A DNA stretch of 64,000 nt. It comes from Solea solea. Taxonomy: Eukaryota; Chordata; Actinopteri; Pleuronectiformes; Soleidae. The notes below the pieces were generated by a model. The model was given only the letters and a program-made list of their open reading frames with translations. It was not told the DNA's origin and did not search any database. The position numbers were made by a program, and so were the translations under genes. Shown here one piece after another: positions 15,105 through 26,012 of the stretch. How positions within the stretch are numbered: the stretch's first letter is position 1; each line of letters opens with the position of its first letter. The stretch covers positions 12,404,094 through 12,468,093 of the forward strand of contig NC_081143.1 in assembly GCF_958295425.1 (NCBI RefSeq). The letters are read 5' to 3'.

Positions 15105-17772
15105 ACAAAGATCACTTTACATGCTAATTGGGCGACAAGTCTTTTAACAAATAGCCATTTAATGAGTCTCTCCACCGCAGGGCAGAGAGAGTCGGCAGGA
15201 CGTTTGAGGTCAAAAGGTCACACATATTACATTTACATGGATGGAATGAACAGTCTCTGATGTACGCCTTATTCTTATTAAAGAAGAATTCTTATTATTC
15301 ATCAACACACACGCGAACAAGCTTTCCCTGGATGTTCTGAATTCTACATGTTGAGGTTTTTGGAATTGAATCTTCATCACAAAGCCAGTTTACCGTACAG
15401 GCACCAGTTCCATTCATTTTTGCAGCACCCTTGTCTGCCATGATGGTGCTGGAGCTCTATTGGACATCTTAAAATAAGGAAACATGTTGTCTCAGGTGTA
15501 ACCGAATGAGCCTTTTTGAGCCACCTTAAAGGCAACATTCAGATTACTTTTTATTATTTATTATTTATTATTATGTTGTTCCTTTCCATCTGATGATCAG
15601 ATTTCTGAGTATGACTCACACAAACACCAACAGTCAAACAGCAAAGGATAAACAGAGGTAACAGGATGTGAGATACTTTTTTGACTATTCATGCAAAATT
15701 GCACGCTAATGCATGAAAAGTTGCTTTGTTTTAAATTAGCGATATCTTCATAATCAATGAATCTGCCAGTTATTTTCTCATATAATCAATTAGTCGTTAG
15801 GTCCATTAAATGTTTCCCAAACCTTGAAATGATGATGTTCTTGTCTTGTTACAAACCACAATGATTCAGTTTTAATGATTTTAAAGATAAGGTGAGATTA
15901 TTCTTGGTTGTGCTGTTCAGTAACTTTAAGTTTCCTTAAAAGTCAACATTTGCCATATCCCTCACTGATCAAACCACCAGATATAACAGATATATTTACT
16001 GTATCTAAGCACATTTACTGTAAAGGAATGTTTGTGCCACTTCTGACTCATGTTGCCGATCTTATTTATACTCTGATCCACTGATCTAATTTTCCTGCAA
16101 CCTCCAGGAGTCCTGCATCCTCTCACTGACTCACACGCCAAGACCATATTAACACATGTAGCAGCTGTTATTTAAAACCTACAGTGCGTCTGCTCTGCTT
16201 CACTCTGTGATTACCTCCAATTGGAAGAATGTCTGACAGTCAGAGAACAAACCAAAGTTTCTCATTCAAACAGAAAACGAGGGCAGTTGTGCATTTTATC
16301 AAGATGCCTAATGGAGAACGATGCCTCAAAAACCCTCGGCCACTATTTAAATGAACTAATTCGCTGAATGCTGATCCTGCAATGACAGAGTTGTTGTTCT
16401 GATGTGGCAGGGAAACAAAGAAATCTTGTTCTATCTAAAGTTTTTAAGTCATAATCACAAATTAAAATCAAGTATTTATTAGATGTATTACCACCTCATG
16501 TCACTAACAATAATGTGTTTAGCACCGAAGCCCAGATAATTATCACTGTCTGTATCGATTAATGTCATCTTATTTTCTGACCAATCAGCAAGGTGAATAT
16601 CAGATGTGCCTGATGAAATGTTTGTTGAATTTGTTGAAAAAGCATACAGGAAATTTAACCCACTACAAAGAAACTGGAACTACAAGTCAAGTCACCACGT
16701 CCTTTAAATAGTAAAGTGAGGATTTCAGTGGCGCATGAATATCCTCATCTAAAACCAACCTAAAGAACATGACCGCATGAATGTATAAATAAATAATAAT
16801 AAAAATAAGTGTGCTGTAAGAACAGTACGTACAGTCTGTGGTGAACGTGTGTGGTTTTTTTTGGTTTTTTTTGTGTGTGTTTATTTTCAGGTTCTAGAGT
16901 GAGTGAGTGAGAGTGCCTGTATGTGAATAATTGATGATTGTCAGGGATGCCGGCAGAGTCACATGATCCTCTCTCCTCCCTGGTGAATTGTAGCGTGGAG
17001 GATGTTTTCCTCTGTTTTGTCCTCTGAGGCTGATCGCTTCATGATCGGGGAGGGAGAGTCAAAGAGAAATGGTTCCGAGCTGGAAGACGCAAGGGACATC
17101 ATGCACTAACAGTGATTGACAGTGGAGAAACTTAGCATCCACACACAGATGCTGATAAAACAGCACAAGCGGATTGTCATTTAGCGCATTCAACAGGTGC
17201 AATTAGTGACGTTGTTAATTTAACAAACGTTAATAGAGAAAAAAAGGCTTTAATAGAGCTGAAGTGTCTGACTTGAACGGTGTGTTCCATTTTCCGTAAT
17301 GCAAACACTGCTATTTTTACCATTAATATCACTTCTGTCAGCAGTGAGAGACATGAAGCCTAACCATTGATGTATAAAGTAAATAAAATAGGTCCCAGTA
17401 CTGACCCCAGTGGTACTCCAATATTACAGTTGAGGTATGTAGAGTAAGTATTCCCAATGTGTACACTTTGTTTCCTGTCAGTTAAATAGGAGTGAATCCA
17501 TTTAATGGCATGTTTTGAAAAGTTAAAAAAGATCATTTAGCTAAAAGTGTGTGGTTCACAGTGTCAAAGGCCTTCTTAAGGTCCAAGAACACTGCACCTA
17601 CTTCACCACCTTCATCTAGTTTGGATTAACACTCGCCAAGAAGTAGCAAGTAAGGAGTGGTTTTTGTCAAATCCAAATTTCATTGGGTGCAGAGGGGTTT
17701 GGCTTTTGCATTATCACTGGGGATGCATGGTATGGTTCCAGTTGGAAAGCTTTGAGCCAGTTCCTCAGCTGA

Positions 17773-17817
<45 letters not shown>

Positions 17818-20800
17818 TCGTTCAAAGTACTTGCTATCATAGCGTCATCTTGGATTCCATTCATTTTAAGTTCAGATACAGTTGTTCTCTGTTCATTATC
17901 CTTAGCAGTTAATTTATTAAGATTTCTCCAGCTCAGTTTCTCATTACCATGTGCCTTGTTAATGATTCTAATAAAAAAAAAAAAATCTGCTTCGGCCTTT
18001 CTTATATTTCTTAATACCTTATGTCGAAGGGGTTTGAAAATACACCTGTCACTATTATGCCCTGGAAGTCATAGTCTGAATACTCCTGCTTGTATACGCT
18101 TAGTTCTGAGCATGCACCGAAACTAAAAAAGCAGAAGAGGACGCGGCAATTGACATCTACGTTGACATTTAACATCTCTGTTGCAGCAGCTTTGTCTCAC
18201 AGCTCCATCGCAAAAATGGCAAAAGTCATTATGGCCATGATCCGAAGAAACTGTACTAAACTTTTGTACAAAAATAAAAAAATATCATTATCAGTAAAAT
18301 CTTAAAGTCATCCTGAGTGGGTTCTACAGACAAATGTGAGCCAAGACGGTACTGCAAGTTCAGCTCAAATTTAAAAACGGGACTTTTTTTTATTGTATAA
18401 ATATGTTTAAAATAAGTGGAAAATATTTCAGATTAAATAAAAAAAACAATATTATAGTTTTGCTTCTGTGAATGGATATTTATGGACAATGAATTCACAC
18501 ATTTTTTTCAGTAAGTTTTCAGTCCGTTTAAGAATGCCGGGTGGAGAGGAGGGCGAGAGATTGACAGACACACTGAGAAAGAGTCCAAAGTCAAAGCTCT
18601 CAATTTACCAGTTTAACGTCTGCATAAGAACTGGGAAATGAAGACAGCGATGGATGATATTTCTGCTCTGCTAAAGGTTGAGTCAGTAAAATAGATAATA
18701 GTGAAGCTGATACAACCCTCTACTGTCGGCTCTCTCATTAAAGCTTTGACCACAAAACACAGGAAGTCACTGTCTCTAGTAGAACTGTGAATTTTGGCTG
18801 CACGGTCTCTGCCGTGTCCCCGCGAAGTCACTCACTTCTGGCTATTGTCTGCAGACTTCAGTGTTCGTTATAAAACACGCCCAGTGCCATGTTGTGAAAG
18901 CACAGGTCAGTTAGTGACAGACAGCTGCACCAGCCGGTCCTTCAGTGAAATGTCTGCTCATGTTTATTACAGTCATTTGATTCCAGGCACGTGTGTCAGG
19001 GGCCACACAGTGGAAAGCACTGCAGCCTCACAACAAGAAGGGAACTGCACATTCAGATGAGGTCAACAGGACACTGTAAATGAACCGTAGGTATGAGTGA
19101 GATGTGAGAGGGAATGGTTGTGCGTCTGTGTGTGTGTCTTTGCCCTGGAATGGATGAGCGACCTCTCCAGGGTGTGAGGACAGGTCGCCTTTTGCGACCT
19201 CAGGTGGAGGAGAGAGCAGGAGAAAACTGGACTCTGACTCAGACTGGAGCTTTGACTACATTCAGATTTAACCCTTTAACACCTAAGCCTCAAAATGTCT
19301 GTCATAAAAGGGCCAGAAAATGTCCTGTGAGTAAGTGTAACTTTTTGTTATTTACAATTTACTGCATGTCAAAGTAGTGTATTAACAATTTAAAATGAAG
19401 AAAAGTTTTATTGAGAAAAAACACCGTGGTTGTACATGAACGGTCCTAAAAGTCGGTAAATGACATCATCACCTAATTTGCATAATTGGCCGTGTATATG
19501 TAATTGTAATGAACGCTGTAGGAGAGAGGCATACCGTCCAGATTTTGCGTGTTCAATTTCAAATTTGAACAGTATAAAACATAATAAAAGGCCAAAAAAT
19601 GGAAACTATGTACAGGTGTTTTTTCCAACTCTCTCCTCTCTGTTAACAGAGACGCAGAGTCGCCGGCTTCCTGCAACAGCACAAGTGAAAGTGACTTTTT
19701 CCAGTAGCACAAAACGTCACGTAATTGTGCTTTTTAAGACTCTGTTGTGTTGTTTTCAAAAGATTTGACATAATGTGCAAGCGCAGATTCGTGTGTGTTC
19801 CACAGTCGTGTGCTGTGTGAATTCTTCTTCTTTTTTTTTATTTGTATGTCAGCTTTTCAACTGTGCCAGAGCAAAGCACTGGAGCCCAACTTGGAACTCA
19901 AATCAGACTCAACCTTGACGACGACTTGGACTTGGAACACTGAAGACTTGACTCAGACTGGACTTGAGCTTGAAGACTCAGAACTGAACTTATGCATCGA
20001 TGTCGATCTGTACATGAGACAGATTTCAGCAAATAAGATGTGTTTTGAATTGTTAAAGACACGTCATGTGAAGCTCACGCATGTGTAAAATGTCATTAAA
20101 TCAGTGTTTTTGCAGTGGTGTGTGTGAGTGTGTGATGCTTAGAGGGGTTGTGTATGTTTTGCACAAACCATTTAAAAAAAAAAAAAAAAAGGCAGGAGGA
20201 ATATTAGAAACACATTTCAATATAATGCCTCCCAATACACATCCCACCCCCACCACAAATGACAAGCTCAGGAATAAACATGTGTTGTACTGGAGTGAAT
20301 GAAAAGATGAAGTGAAAACACAGCTCGAAATAATCATTATTTATTATTCATTTATAAGGCAATTACTTTCTTGACTAATCGATTTGTTGCTTTGTCCATA
20401 AAATGTCAGAAAATGGTCATGAGTGATGTTCAGTGTTTCCTTAAAAATGACCAAAACAGTAAAACTGATAATATTGTATACAGTAATGTGTTCCCTGAAG
20501 GAGCTTGTATGACAGCAGAGAGAATGATATCAACACATATCAATAACTACTGTATTCTTTACACCTCCATCTCACTTGTCTATATATAACTCCGAGCTCT
20601 CACTGAAGGCATTACTTATTTATCTGTGGGTATTGATAATGCAAATATATCCTTTATCTATTTCTTAAGGGGGAAAAAAACAAAAGCGTATGAAAGAAAA
20701 AAGGAGGCTGACACACAAAATTATGAATATTATATAAAAATCCAAGCAAATCAATTAACCAGTGATCAAAATAGTGGATCAGTTGAGAAACCCATGAATA

Positions 20801-21493
20801 ATTGACTATTACTACTCATCAGCACTGCAGCCTTATTTTGCATTAAACATTAAATAAACAAGGATATAATTAAAGGCTCTTATATGTATGTAATTGAGAC
20901 ATGGAACAAGTGGAGGAAAGAAATGATGAAATGATGCTGCAGCCGTCACACACACACACACACACGTGCAGTCACAGAGTCACAGAGTGAGTCACACTGA
21001 TAATTAAATTGCCATTAGAGACTAATTTGAGCAAATCAACACGGAGAAACCCCCTCCCTCATTTTCCTCTGTCAATCACACACACACTCACACTCACACA
21101 TCCATCTCTCAGAAATATTCTGCTGGGTTTGAATATACTTGTGAGGACATTGAGACTCTGACTTATGAACCAAGCCTTAAATAAAAGCTGCAACATGAAA
21201 ACACACACACACACACACACACCAGGGTTGACAGTTTAAAGTACTCACAGCCTCTCGGTGCCTTTGGGGACGTGTTTGGGGACGGAGTGGATGCCCAGGC
21301 CGTGACAGTCCACCGTGCTGCCCAGGCAGCTGCAGGGCGCAGGACACGCCTCCGCACATCCACCACCTGCCAGCAGCAGCAGCAGCAGCACAACACTCCA
21401 CAGCAGCATCATCCACAGCCCGGACTGAGGGGCCCGGCGCGGGGCCACCACCGTCCCAGACCCGGCTCCATCTCTTCTTCTCCCAGCAGGCAT
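4240..21493 (-). CDS. slit1: slit1 (Slit guidance ligand 1), 5' part: coding exons 1-4; continues beyond the left edge
   Basis: Secreted ligand of Robo receptors in axon and cell repulsion. Four coding exons are visible: 21249-21493, 8950-9021, 4399-4470 and 4240-4311. Exon 1 encodes a signal peptide (hydrophobic residues about 29-47) and the cysteine-rich LRR N-cap (CPAPCSC then VDCHGLG, residues 50-67). The next three exons are each 72 nt, one leucine-rich repeat per exon, all joined in phase 2 within a Leu codon, as in vertebrate Slits. Repeats 2 and 3 contain [15 protein letters not shown] and [15 protein letters not shown], closer to SLIT1 than to SLIT2 or SLIT3. The remaining LRRs, EGF, laminin-G and C-terminal knot lie outside the window; no further exon was found in 1-4239. 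The neighbour arhgap19 supports slit1. Whether this is the slit1a or slit1b duplicate cannot be decided here. Confidence 0.93.
4399..4470 (-). CDS. slit1: slit1 coding exon 3 (second LRR)
   Basis: 72-nt exon with a TTTTGCAG acceptor and GTGAGC donor. It encodes [15 protein letters not shown] followed by DDLRELERL. The intron to exon 4 is only 87 bp (4312-4398) and contains a TG microsatellite and an A/T tract. Confidence 0.93.
5063..5530. mobile_element. possible non-autonomous DNA element
   Basis: Starts GCACTTTTCCACTACATAG and TCCTGGCTCGCCTCGGCTTG; ends GAGTTGAGCCACAAAACCAG and GAGTGGGAACTACC. The ends look weakly inverted and resemble a widespread fish repeat. No coding capacity. Confidence 0.35.
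6535..6950 (+). mobile_element. LINE 3' end (RT C-terminal remnant plus tail)
   Basis: The beginning reads like the LHWLP-type C-terminal RT motif, followed by [18 protein letters not shown] residues with frame breaks. It ends in TAAGTCGCTTTGGATAATAG and GCATCTGCTAAATG, the 3' tail common to fish L2/Rex-like LINEs and their SINEs. Confidence 0.55.
8950..9021 (-). CDS. slit1: slit1 coding exon 2 (first LRR)
   Basis: This 72-nt exon lies between a TTTTTCAG acceptor and a GTAAGT donor, phase 2 to phase 2. It encodes [15 protein letters not shown] followed by SGLKHLRVL, the canonical first Slit LRR. The upstream intron is about 12.2 kb. Confidence 0.93.
10087..10200 (+). repeat. (GAAA)n/(GACA)n tetranucleotide array
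   Basis: Mixed GAAA and GACA units across about 114 bp in slit1 intron 1, strongly purine-biased on the plus strand. Confidence 0.9.
10650..10964 (-). CDS. candidate small cysteine-rich secreted-like ORF inside slit1 intron 1
   Basis: Not recognised. Starting at the ATG at 10964-10962, the frame gives 104 residues. A hydrophobic N-terminus ([14 protein letters not shown]) resembles a signal peptide. The predicted mature part has eight cysteines, including GCDC and TCGC pairs, spread over about 80 residues. Caution: the signal-like stretch is encoded by a simple CT-rich tract. That tract also ends in CTGTGTCAG and so resembles a splice acceptor, and a possible donor GTAAGA follows about 60 nt later. 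The feature may therefore be a chance ORF or an exon of something else. An AATAAA on this strand lies about 400 bp downstream. No homologue was recognised. Confidence 0.18.
   Translation of the reverse strand: MNPLLFLFLLLSLCVRPGGGAEGINCFTAHRGCDCVRDAFCFNDPLFGRVATRREAVAQLTPDPAMLHKTLLTKLNQTCGCSSPPFCLFPTPRTKKPNKYCKSF
11453..11820. mobile_element. teleost MITE with AGAGCTGCAAC ends (full-length copy)
   Basis: About 370-bp element with TCGATTATTTTCTCGATTAA near one end, an internal CAAATGTCTTGTTTTGTCCA block and a right end ATCGTTTCAGCTCTAA, giving imperfect terminal inverted repeats. It is AT-rich and non-coding. Other copies are at about 15735-15900, 20325-20840 and 36895-37065. Confidence 0.65.
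13205..13815 (+). repeat. cluster of (CA)n, (TG)n and (CT)n microsatellites in slit1 intron 1
   Basis: (CA)n at 13221-13264, (TG)n at 13408-13447, CG-interrupted CA at about 13590-13625, (CT)n at 13733-13752 and CA at 13795-13812. ORFs here are artefacts of these tracts. Similar CA runs occur at 15066-15099 and 21200-21222. Confidence 0.8.
14366..14545 (+). mobile_element. SINE-like remnant (second family)
   Basis: Has a B-box-like GGTTCAATTCCC, then TCCTTGGGCAAGACA and a tail ACTAGAAAAGTGCTGTCTAA, a pattern seen in other fish SINE-like repeats. Diverged; family not certain. Confidence 0.4.
15735..15900. mobile_element. partial copy of the AGAGCTGCAAC-end MITE
   Basis: Shares the TAATCAATTAGTCGTTAGGTC and CCTTGAAATGATGATGTTC blocks with the 11.45-kb copy. 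The right end is missing or diverged. Confidence 0.5.
17113..17122 (+). promoter_or_regulatory. TGATTGACAG (Pbx-Meis-type composite site) in slit1 intron 1
   Basis: Perfect decamer within a unique-looking stretch that also has GCAATTAGTGACG and GTTAATTTAAC about 90 bp downstream. Other perfect copies: 9896-9905 (plus), 21069-21078 (minus) and 30098-30107 (plus). Function not shown. Confidence 0.4.
17370..18065 (-). mobile_element. degenerate LINE reverse-transcriptase fragment
   Basis: The minus-strand translation shows reverse-transcriptase landmarks in pieces: near 18000 [15 protein letters not shown]; then [12 protein letters not shown] (palm, motif A region); then [15 protein letters not shown]; and [12 protein letters not shown] (motif B region) at the left end. 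Frame breaks and an (AT)n insertion at 17775-17811 show it is dead. The YADD catalytic block is not present. Confidence 0.65.
19000..19190 (+). mobile_element. degenerate copy of the tRNA-headed SINE-like element
   Basis: The head GGGGCCACACAGTGGAAAGC and tail GAATGGTTGTGCGTCTGTG with GACCTCTCCAGGGTGTGAG match the 42.4-kb element, with internal deletion. The B box is damaged. Confidence 0.5.
20325..20840. mobile_element. diverged or interrupted copy of the AGAGCTGCAAC-end MITE
   Basis: The left part has GACTAATCGATTTGTTGC and the TCCATAAAATGTCAGAAAA block. The right end, about 20750-20840, has TCAAAATAGTGGATCAGTTG and CAGCACTGCAGCC. Unrelated sequence between them may be an insertion. Confidence 0.45.
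21249..21493 (-). CDS. slit1: slit1 coding exon 1 (signal peptide and LRR N-cap)
   Basis: Opens with ATG at 21493 and ends in a Leu codon before the donor GTGAGT (21248-21243). From this ATG the protein has a 27-residue Arg/Gly-rich lead before Met28-Met29, which begin the hydrophobic core. Met28 (21412) is therefore a credible alternative start that gives a more ordinary signal peptide. The N-cap has the CxxxCxC...C pattern of Slit D1. The exon is GC-rich compared with its surroundings. Confidence 0.92.
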
Positions 21494-21499
21494 GCTGTT

Positions 21500-21976
21500 A
21501 TCCTGCAGCGCTCCACAACACTGCAGGACCAGAGAGTGAGTGAGTGAGTGACTTCTTTCACAGATAGATATATATATATATCTATAAAATAAAAATTAAA
21601 AAAGTGGATGAAAACGGTGCAGTGAGTGAATTTTAGAGGCAGAGGCAGAGACACAGCAGCAGCAGCAGCAGCAGAAGTTGAGCTGAGACTGAACGGCTGC
21701 CACTTGATCCCGGAGTGGCCTTTCAGAGAGAGAAGGAGAGGAGGGGGAAGACGACAACTATATCCTCCTATTTCTCTTGTCCCCAGCTTCACAGCTCCCT
21801 CCAACTGCCTTCTATTCTCCTGTGTCTTCTCTCTCTCTCTTATTCTCTCTCTCTCTCTCTCATGCAGCCATACAGTGTGCCTGCCTCTCCCCTCCACTTT
21901 TCATTGAGTCATTGTGTAGTGAACAGCGAGCCACTAGAAAAGAAGAAAAAAAGAAAAGGGGGGGGGCTCCCTCCTT

Positions 21977-22013
<37 letters not shown>

Positions 22014-22460
22014 CAATCATCCATCAAAAGCTTTTACAAATAACAGCACTCAGACTCCTCCCACACCTCTACCCCACACACACACACACACCCAGAGTGA
22101 ACTCACATCTATTCAGTGACAGCAGTAGCAGGGGAGCCCGGCAGCCAGCGACGCCTGCCTTTTTCTTCTTTTTTGCTTCTCCCTCTCACTCTCTCGCCTC
22201 GTTCCAGTCTCTGTCTCTCGCTTACATGCACACTCTCCTCCCCCGGGGGCAGAAAAGAGAGCCCGAGGCTGCACGGACATGATGAGACAGAGACGCAGAG
22301 GCAGGAAGAGAGGAAAGAGAAGAAGAGGAGGAGGAGGAGGAGAGGAAATCATGATGAGGCTGAAGCATCCGACCGGGAAGCTCCAGGGAGAACGTGGGGA
22401 CAGAAAAAGGAGGAAAACAATTTGTGGAGAGACAGAACAATAAATGTGACATAAAAAGGG
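21500..22460 (-). promoter_or_regulatory. slit1: slit1 5' UTR / promoter region (inferred)
   Basis: Directly upstream of the slit1 start codon. It contains CT/GA-rich tracts, (CA)n at 21979-22012 and 22077-22092, a CAG/CTG-rich stretch at 21655-21675 and GC-rich patches. No clear TATA box was found; a dispersed TATA-less start is likely. The transcription start cannot be fixed from sequence alone. Confidence 0.4.
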
Positions 22461-22766
22461 GGGCGGAGGAGAATCCTGCTGAGCAGGAAATGTGGTGATA
22501 ATGTTGTTTTGTTTTGCTATAAATCTGAATCAAACTCAGGAAGAAGGTGGTGAAAGAAATGCCATAAGGTGCCACAGAGCTTACTCTGAAGTCTATAATT
22601 AATTCACTGGCAAGGCTTTGAAATTCAAATAAGGCCCCGTCTTAAAATCTCCACAGAAGTGTTGGTTTCAGCTTTTGTGACTGTCGCATCACCAAGGAGG
22701 AGAAAAAGGAGAATGTGAAGGACTGAAGGTACGATGGAGAACACCTGCTGCACTGGACATTAACAC

Positions 22767-23240
22767 ACGTGTCAAACTCAAGGCCCGAGGGCCACATTCT
22801 GGCCCGCAAGATAACTGACGTCTGTCCTGCTCATAAAAAAAAGAAATGAAATAAACACATTAAAAGTAAATGTTAAATGCAGTTTCTCCCTTTCTTTCAG
22901 CTTTAAACATCTAGTAAAAATGATTGGCTAAGATACAGCAGATGAAACCATGAGATGAGTCATTACTATACTGCTGATTTGAATAGAAACTGATCCATAA
23001 ATGATTTCCCACATACTCTTTATGGCTCTCCTACATGTATGTTCTTTTGTGATGATGATGATGATGATGACATACAAATGATGTGTATGTAACTTTGTAT
23101 GTAAGCAGTTATCCAATGCTTGATATTCTGCCCTTCTGATGCTATTCCACGGCTTTCATATTATTATTTGACCTTGTCTGACCCTCAATCTGGAAAGTTT
23201 TTGATATCAACCCTCTCTGGAATTGAGTTTGACACCCCTG
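22767..23240. mobile_element. hAT-like non-autonomous DNA element with inverted ends
   Basis: The left end GTGTCAAACTCAAGGCCC and right end GAGTTTGACACCCCTG are inverted copies of the CAGGGGTGTCAAACTC terminus common in vertebrate hAT-like elements. The interior holds GGCCCGAGGGCC-like and AT-rich sequence with no intact transposase. A possible relative of the end sequence lies near 30690-30735. Confidence 0.6.
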
Positions 23241-24899
23241 CTTCAGTTATTGCTTCTCTGATAGAACATGAGAAACCACGCCGGCTGCGAATAACAGTTC
23301 AATCACGAGATGATGTGGACGAGGAAGAGCCGTGCACACTGTGCTGTCACTGCAGTCTGAGGAAATGGAGTAAATATAACAAAATAAAGATTCATCTTGG
23401 GTTTAAGTGAGTTTTTGAGCCAATTCCTTAATGCATCTTCTTATTTTTTGCTTTACTTTTTACAACATAGAACCAGTGTTGCAATGTAAGGAAGTACAAA
23501 TTGTTGTTTGAATTTTCATGTATCTGTACCTTACTTTGTTTTACTTTTATTTCTGGCAACTTCCACTTTCACTCCACTGCTTTTAAATTAAATACAGTAT
23601 ATACTTTAACGCCTCGCCATCTTCATTACACATTACAACAAAATAAAATCTGAAGAAATGTGAGTTAGTAATGTAACGCCTGTTTGTTGTCATGCCTCGC
23701 ACACGGGAGAATTTGTGTTGTTGTTAATGTTGAACAAGTTCAAGCATTTACTCGTGTTATATTTGTACTAAGGAAACCACAATGAAATTTGTTGAAGTTT
23801 TATCAGCTCACTTTAAAAAAACATACCTTTACTTCTTCAATTTAAGTACATTTTATATCACTTTTGATAATAAAGTAGAGTTAATGTCATATACTTTAAG
23901 CTTTTTACTTAATTCATATTCTTAAGGGTGACTTAAACTTCTACCAAAGTCATTTTCTGATACAAAAAACACCATCAGTATCACAGTTATTTTGATTCTT
24001 CCTTATCAATTATCTTCACTTTTACACCTAACCACATGATTTCTTATTAAATTGAACCAGAAACACAAAAGTAAAAGCTACGAATCGTGAAATTTTAGAA
24101 GCTGCAAATTAGAACGCGACATAAAAAAAAATATAACCAAACGTCATTGTGTCGTCAACCTAAGGTGAGAATAAAGGCCAGAGTTTTCATCTCGTTTGCA
24201 GCAGTTTCCATCATCATCAGTATACCAGTGACTCCGCACGGTTATGTGGCGTGTAATTAGATTTTCCCAGAGTAACAGATTTGATTTTAGGGCGTTTGTT
24301 TACAGTGCAACGAGCAGCGACTGGAGGGCAGAGTTTACACAGCTTTTTATTTACCAGCACACATGAGTGATTATTGCTCGTGGCCTCACTTTGTCTTCTC
24401 CCCGCAGACCCAGTGTGACGGCTTCATTTAACCAGCCGCTCTTCAGAAGTGATGGGAAAACAAATTGGCCACAGGCAGAGCCCGGCTGCTTCCCTTTGTG
24501 CAGATGAAATGAATGACTCATTCAGCGATAATCTGCAACAAAGGGGGGTTGGGGGGGGGACGAGATGTTGACATCTCCTGGGGGGTGGACTCCCTCATTT
24601 CTGGGTCTGTAATAGCTTTTTGAGGCAGGGAAGGTGGGGGAGCTCCTGCTGCAGAAGCGTCTGTATTGTTGTTTTTTTGGAAGAAGCAGATGTTTTTGTC
24701 TTAAACCTGGAGATTTGGAACTCATTTGTGAGCTCGCTGACAACGGAGAATCCATCTGTTGATGAGATTAACAATCCAATAAAAAAAATGTATTTGACAC
24801 TGGAGTACATAACTTTTGAAAATGAAATTAATCACTGTTACACATAAATAACATTGTGCCGATGGAGTTCACACAATGCTTTTACACTATAAAATTATC

Positions 24900-25150
24900 C
24901 TTCTCACTTAGAAAGCTTTATATAACCTCACACCATCTTTCCTCTCCAATCTCCTCCACATCTATTCTCGCTCTCCCTCTTTGTTCTTCCTCCTCCATCC
25001 TCCGTTAAACACCTCTTGCTCGACTTTCCACCGCGGTTTCCAGAGCCTTCAGCCAAGTAGCTCCTTAACTATTGAACTCTTTTGCCTTAAACCATCCTTG
25101 ACCTCCTTTTGCATCCTTCAAATCCCGGCTCAAAAAGTCATTATCGCTCT
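24900..25150 (+). mobile_element. LINE RT C-terminal remnant
   Basis: Pieces of the plus translation (FQSLQPSSSLTIELFCLKPS, then SRLKKSLS-like residues) resemble the end of LINE reverse transcriptases (RSFS...APKLWNSLP...FKSRLKT). Heavily mutated. Confidence 0.4.
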
Positions 25151-25214
25151 AACATTCTGTTGTGAACCGACACTCAACATATTATACTCTTACTTTATGT
25201 AACGCTTATCTATT

Positions 25215-25800
25215 TTCTTCCAGACAGGAGACTCAGTGGACAATGTTGTTTGCTGTTGAGATTGAAATGTGCAGTGAGAGTAGGGGACAGGTGGATGAGC
25301 CGGGAGAGGTGGAGGTCTGCACTGGAGAGAAGAGGAATGAAGGTTAGCAGGAGCAAGACAGAATTCCTGTGTGTGAATGACAGTGAGACAGGTGGTACAG
25401 TGAAGATGTGAGGAGTAGAGGTTAAGAAAGTGGGTGGGGTCAAACTTATCAAAGCAATGGGTATTGGACAGTAGAGCTGAAGAAGAGAGAGCAGACAGGG
25501 TGGAGATGAGTGTGAGGGCTGATGCGCGACAGAAGGAGAGCAGCAAATGTGAAAGGGAAGGTCTACAAGACGGTAGTGAGACCTGTGATGATGCATGGCC
25601 TGGAGACGGTGGAACTGTTTAAAAGACAGGAGGCGCTGGAGCTGAAGATGCTGAGATTTTGGTTGGGAGAGACCAGGATGGACAGTATTAAAAAGGGCAT
25701 TTAATCCAGAGACAGCTCAGGTTGGATTGTTTGGAGATAAAGTAAGAAAGTGAAGGTTGAGATGGTTTGGTCAGGTACAGAGGAGGGATAGTGATTAGAC
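25215..25800 (+). mobile_element. second LINE remnant (RTE-like RT C-terminal region)
   Basis: Plus-strand fragments read VKGKVYKTVVRPVMMHGLE then TVELFKRQEALELKMLRFWL with GETRMDSIK, the typical C-terminal region of RTE/BovB-like non-LTR retrotransposons. Several frameshifts; not functional. Clade assignment is tentative. Confidence 0.6.
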
Positions 25801-25849
25801 CTATGCAGGAGTTTTACCCTAATATAACAGCTTCAGAGACATTGTGGTG

Positions 25850-26012
25850 GGTAAATGTCTTGTTGTGTGGACACTGAGGGCTCTCTCCACTCCTCCTACT
25901 GTCTGTTAGTGGGAAAACCTGCCTTGCAAGTTCAGGGCTGCTGATCTAGAGTCCTCAGAAGCAGGGCTCACAAAATCTCAGGTCTCACAAGAAACACAAA
26001 TTGGTTTACAGC
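25850..26012 (+). repeat. interspersed repeat family A, copy 1
   Basis: Shares with 33225-33362, in the same orientation, the blocks CCACTCCTCCTACTGTCT, GAAAACCTGCCTTGCAA and AGAAACACAAATTGGTTTAC. Not coding; family unnamed here. Confidence 0.5.

Larger units (their letters stand above)
9022..21248 (-). other. slit1 intron 1 (12.2 kb)
   Basis: Large first intron between the N-cap exon and LRR1. It contains MITE copies, a LINE fragment, microsatellites, a candidate small ORF (10650-10964) and three of the four TGATTGACAG motifs listed separately. The stretches 14860-15240 and 16150-17300 look like unique, non-repetitive sequence with homeodomain-type TAATT cores; these are possible but unproven regulatory elements. 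Confidence 0.6.
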
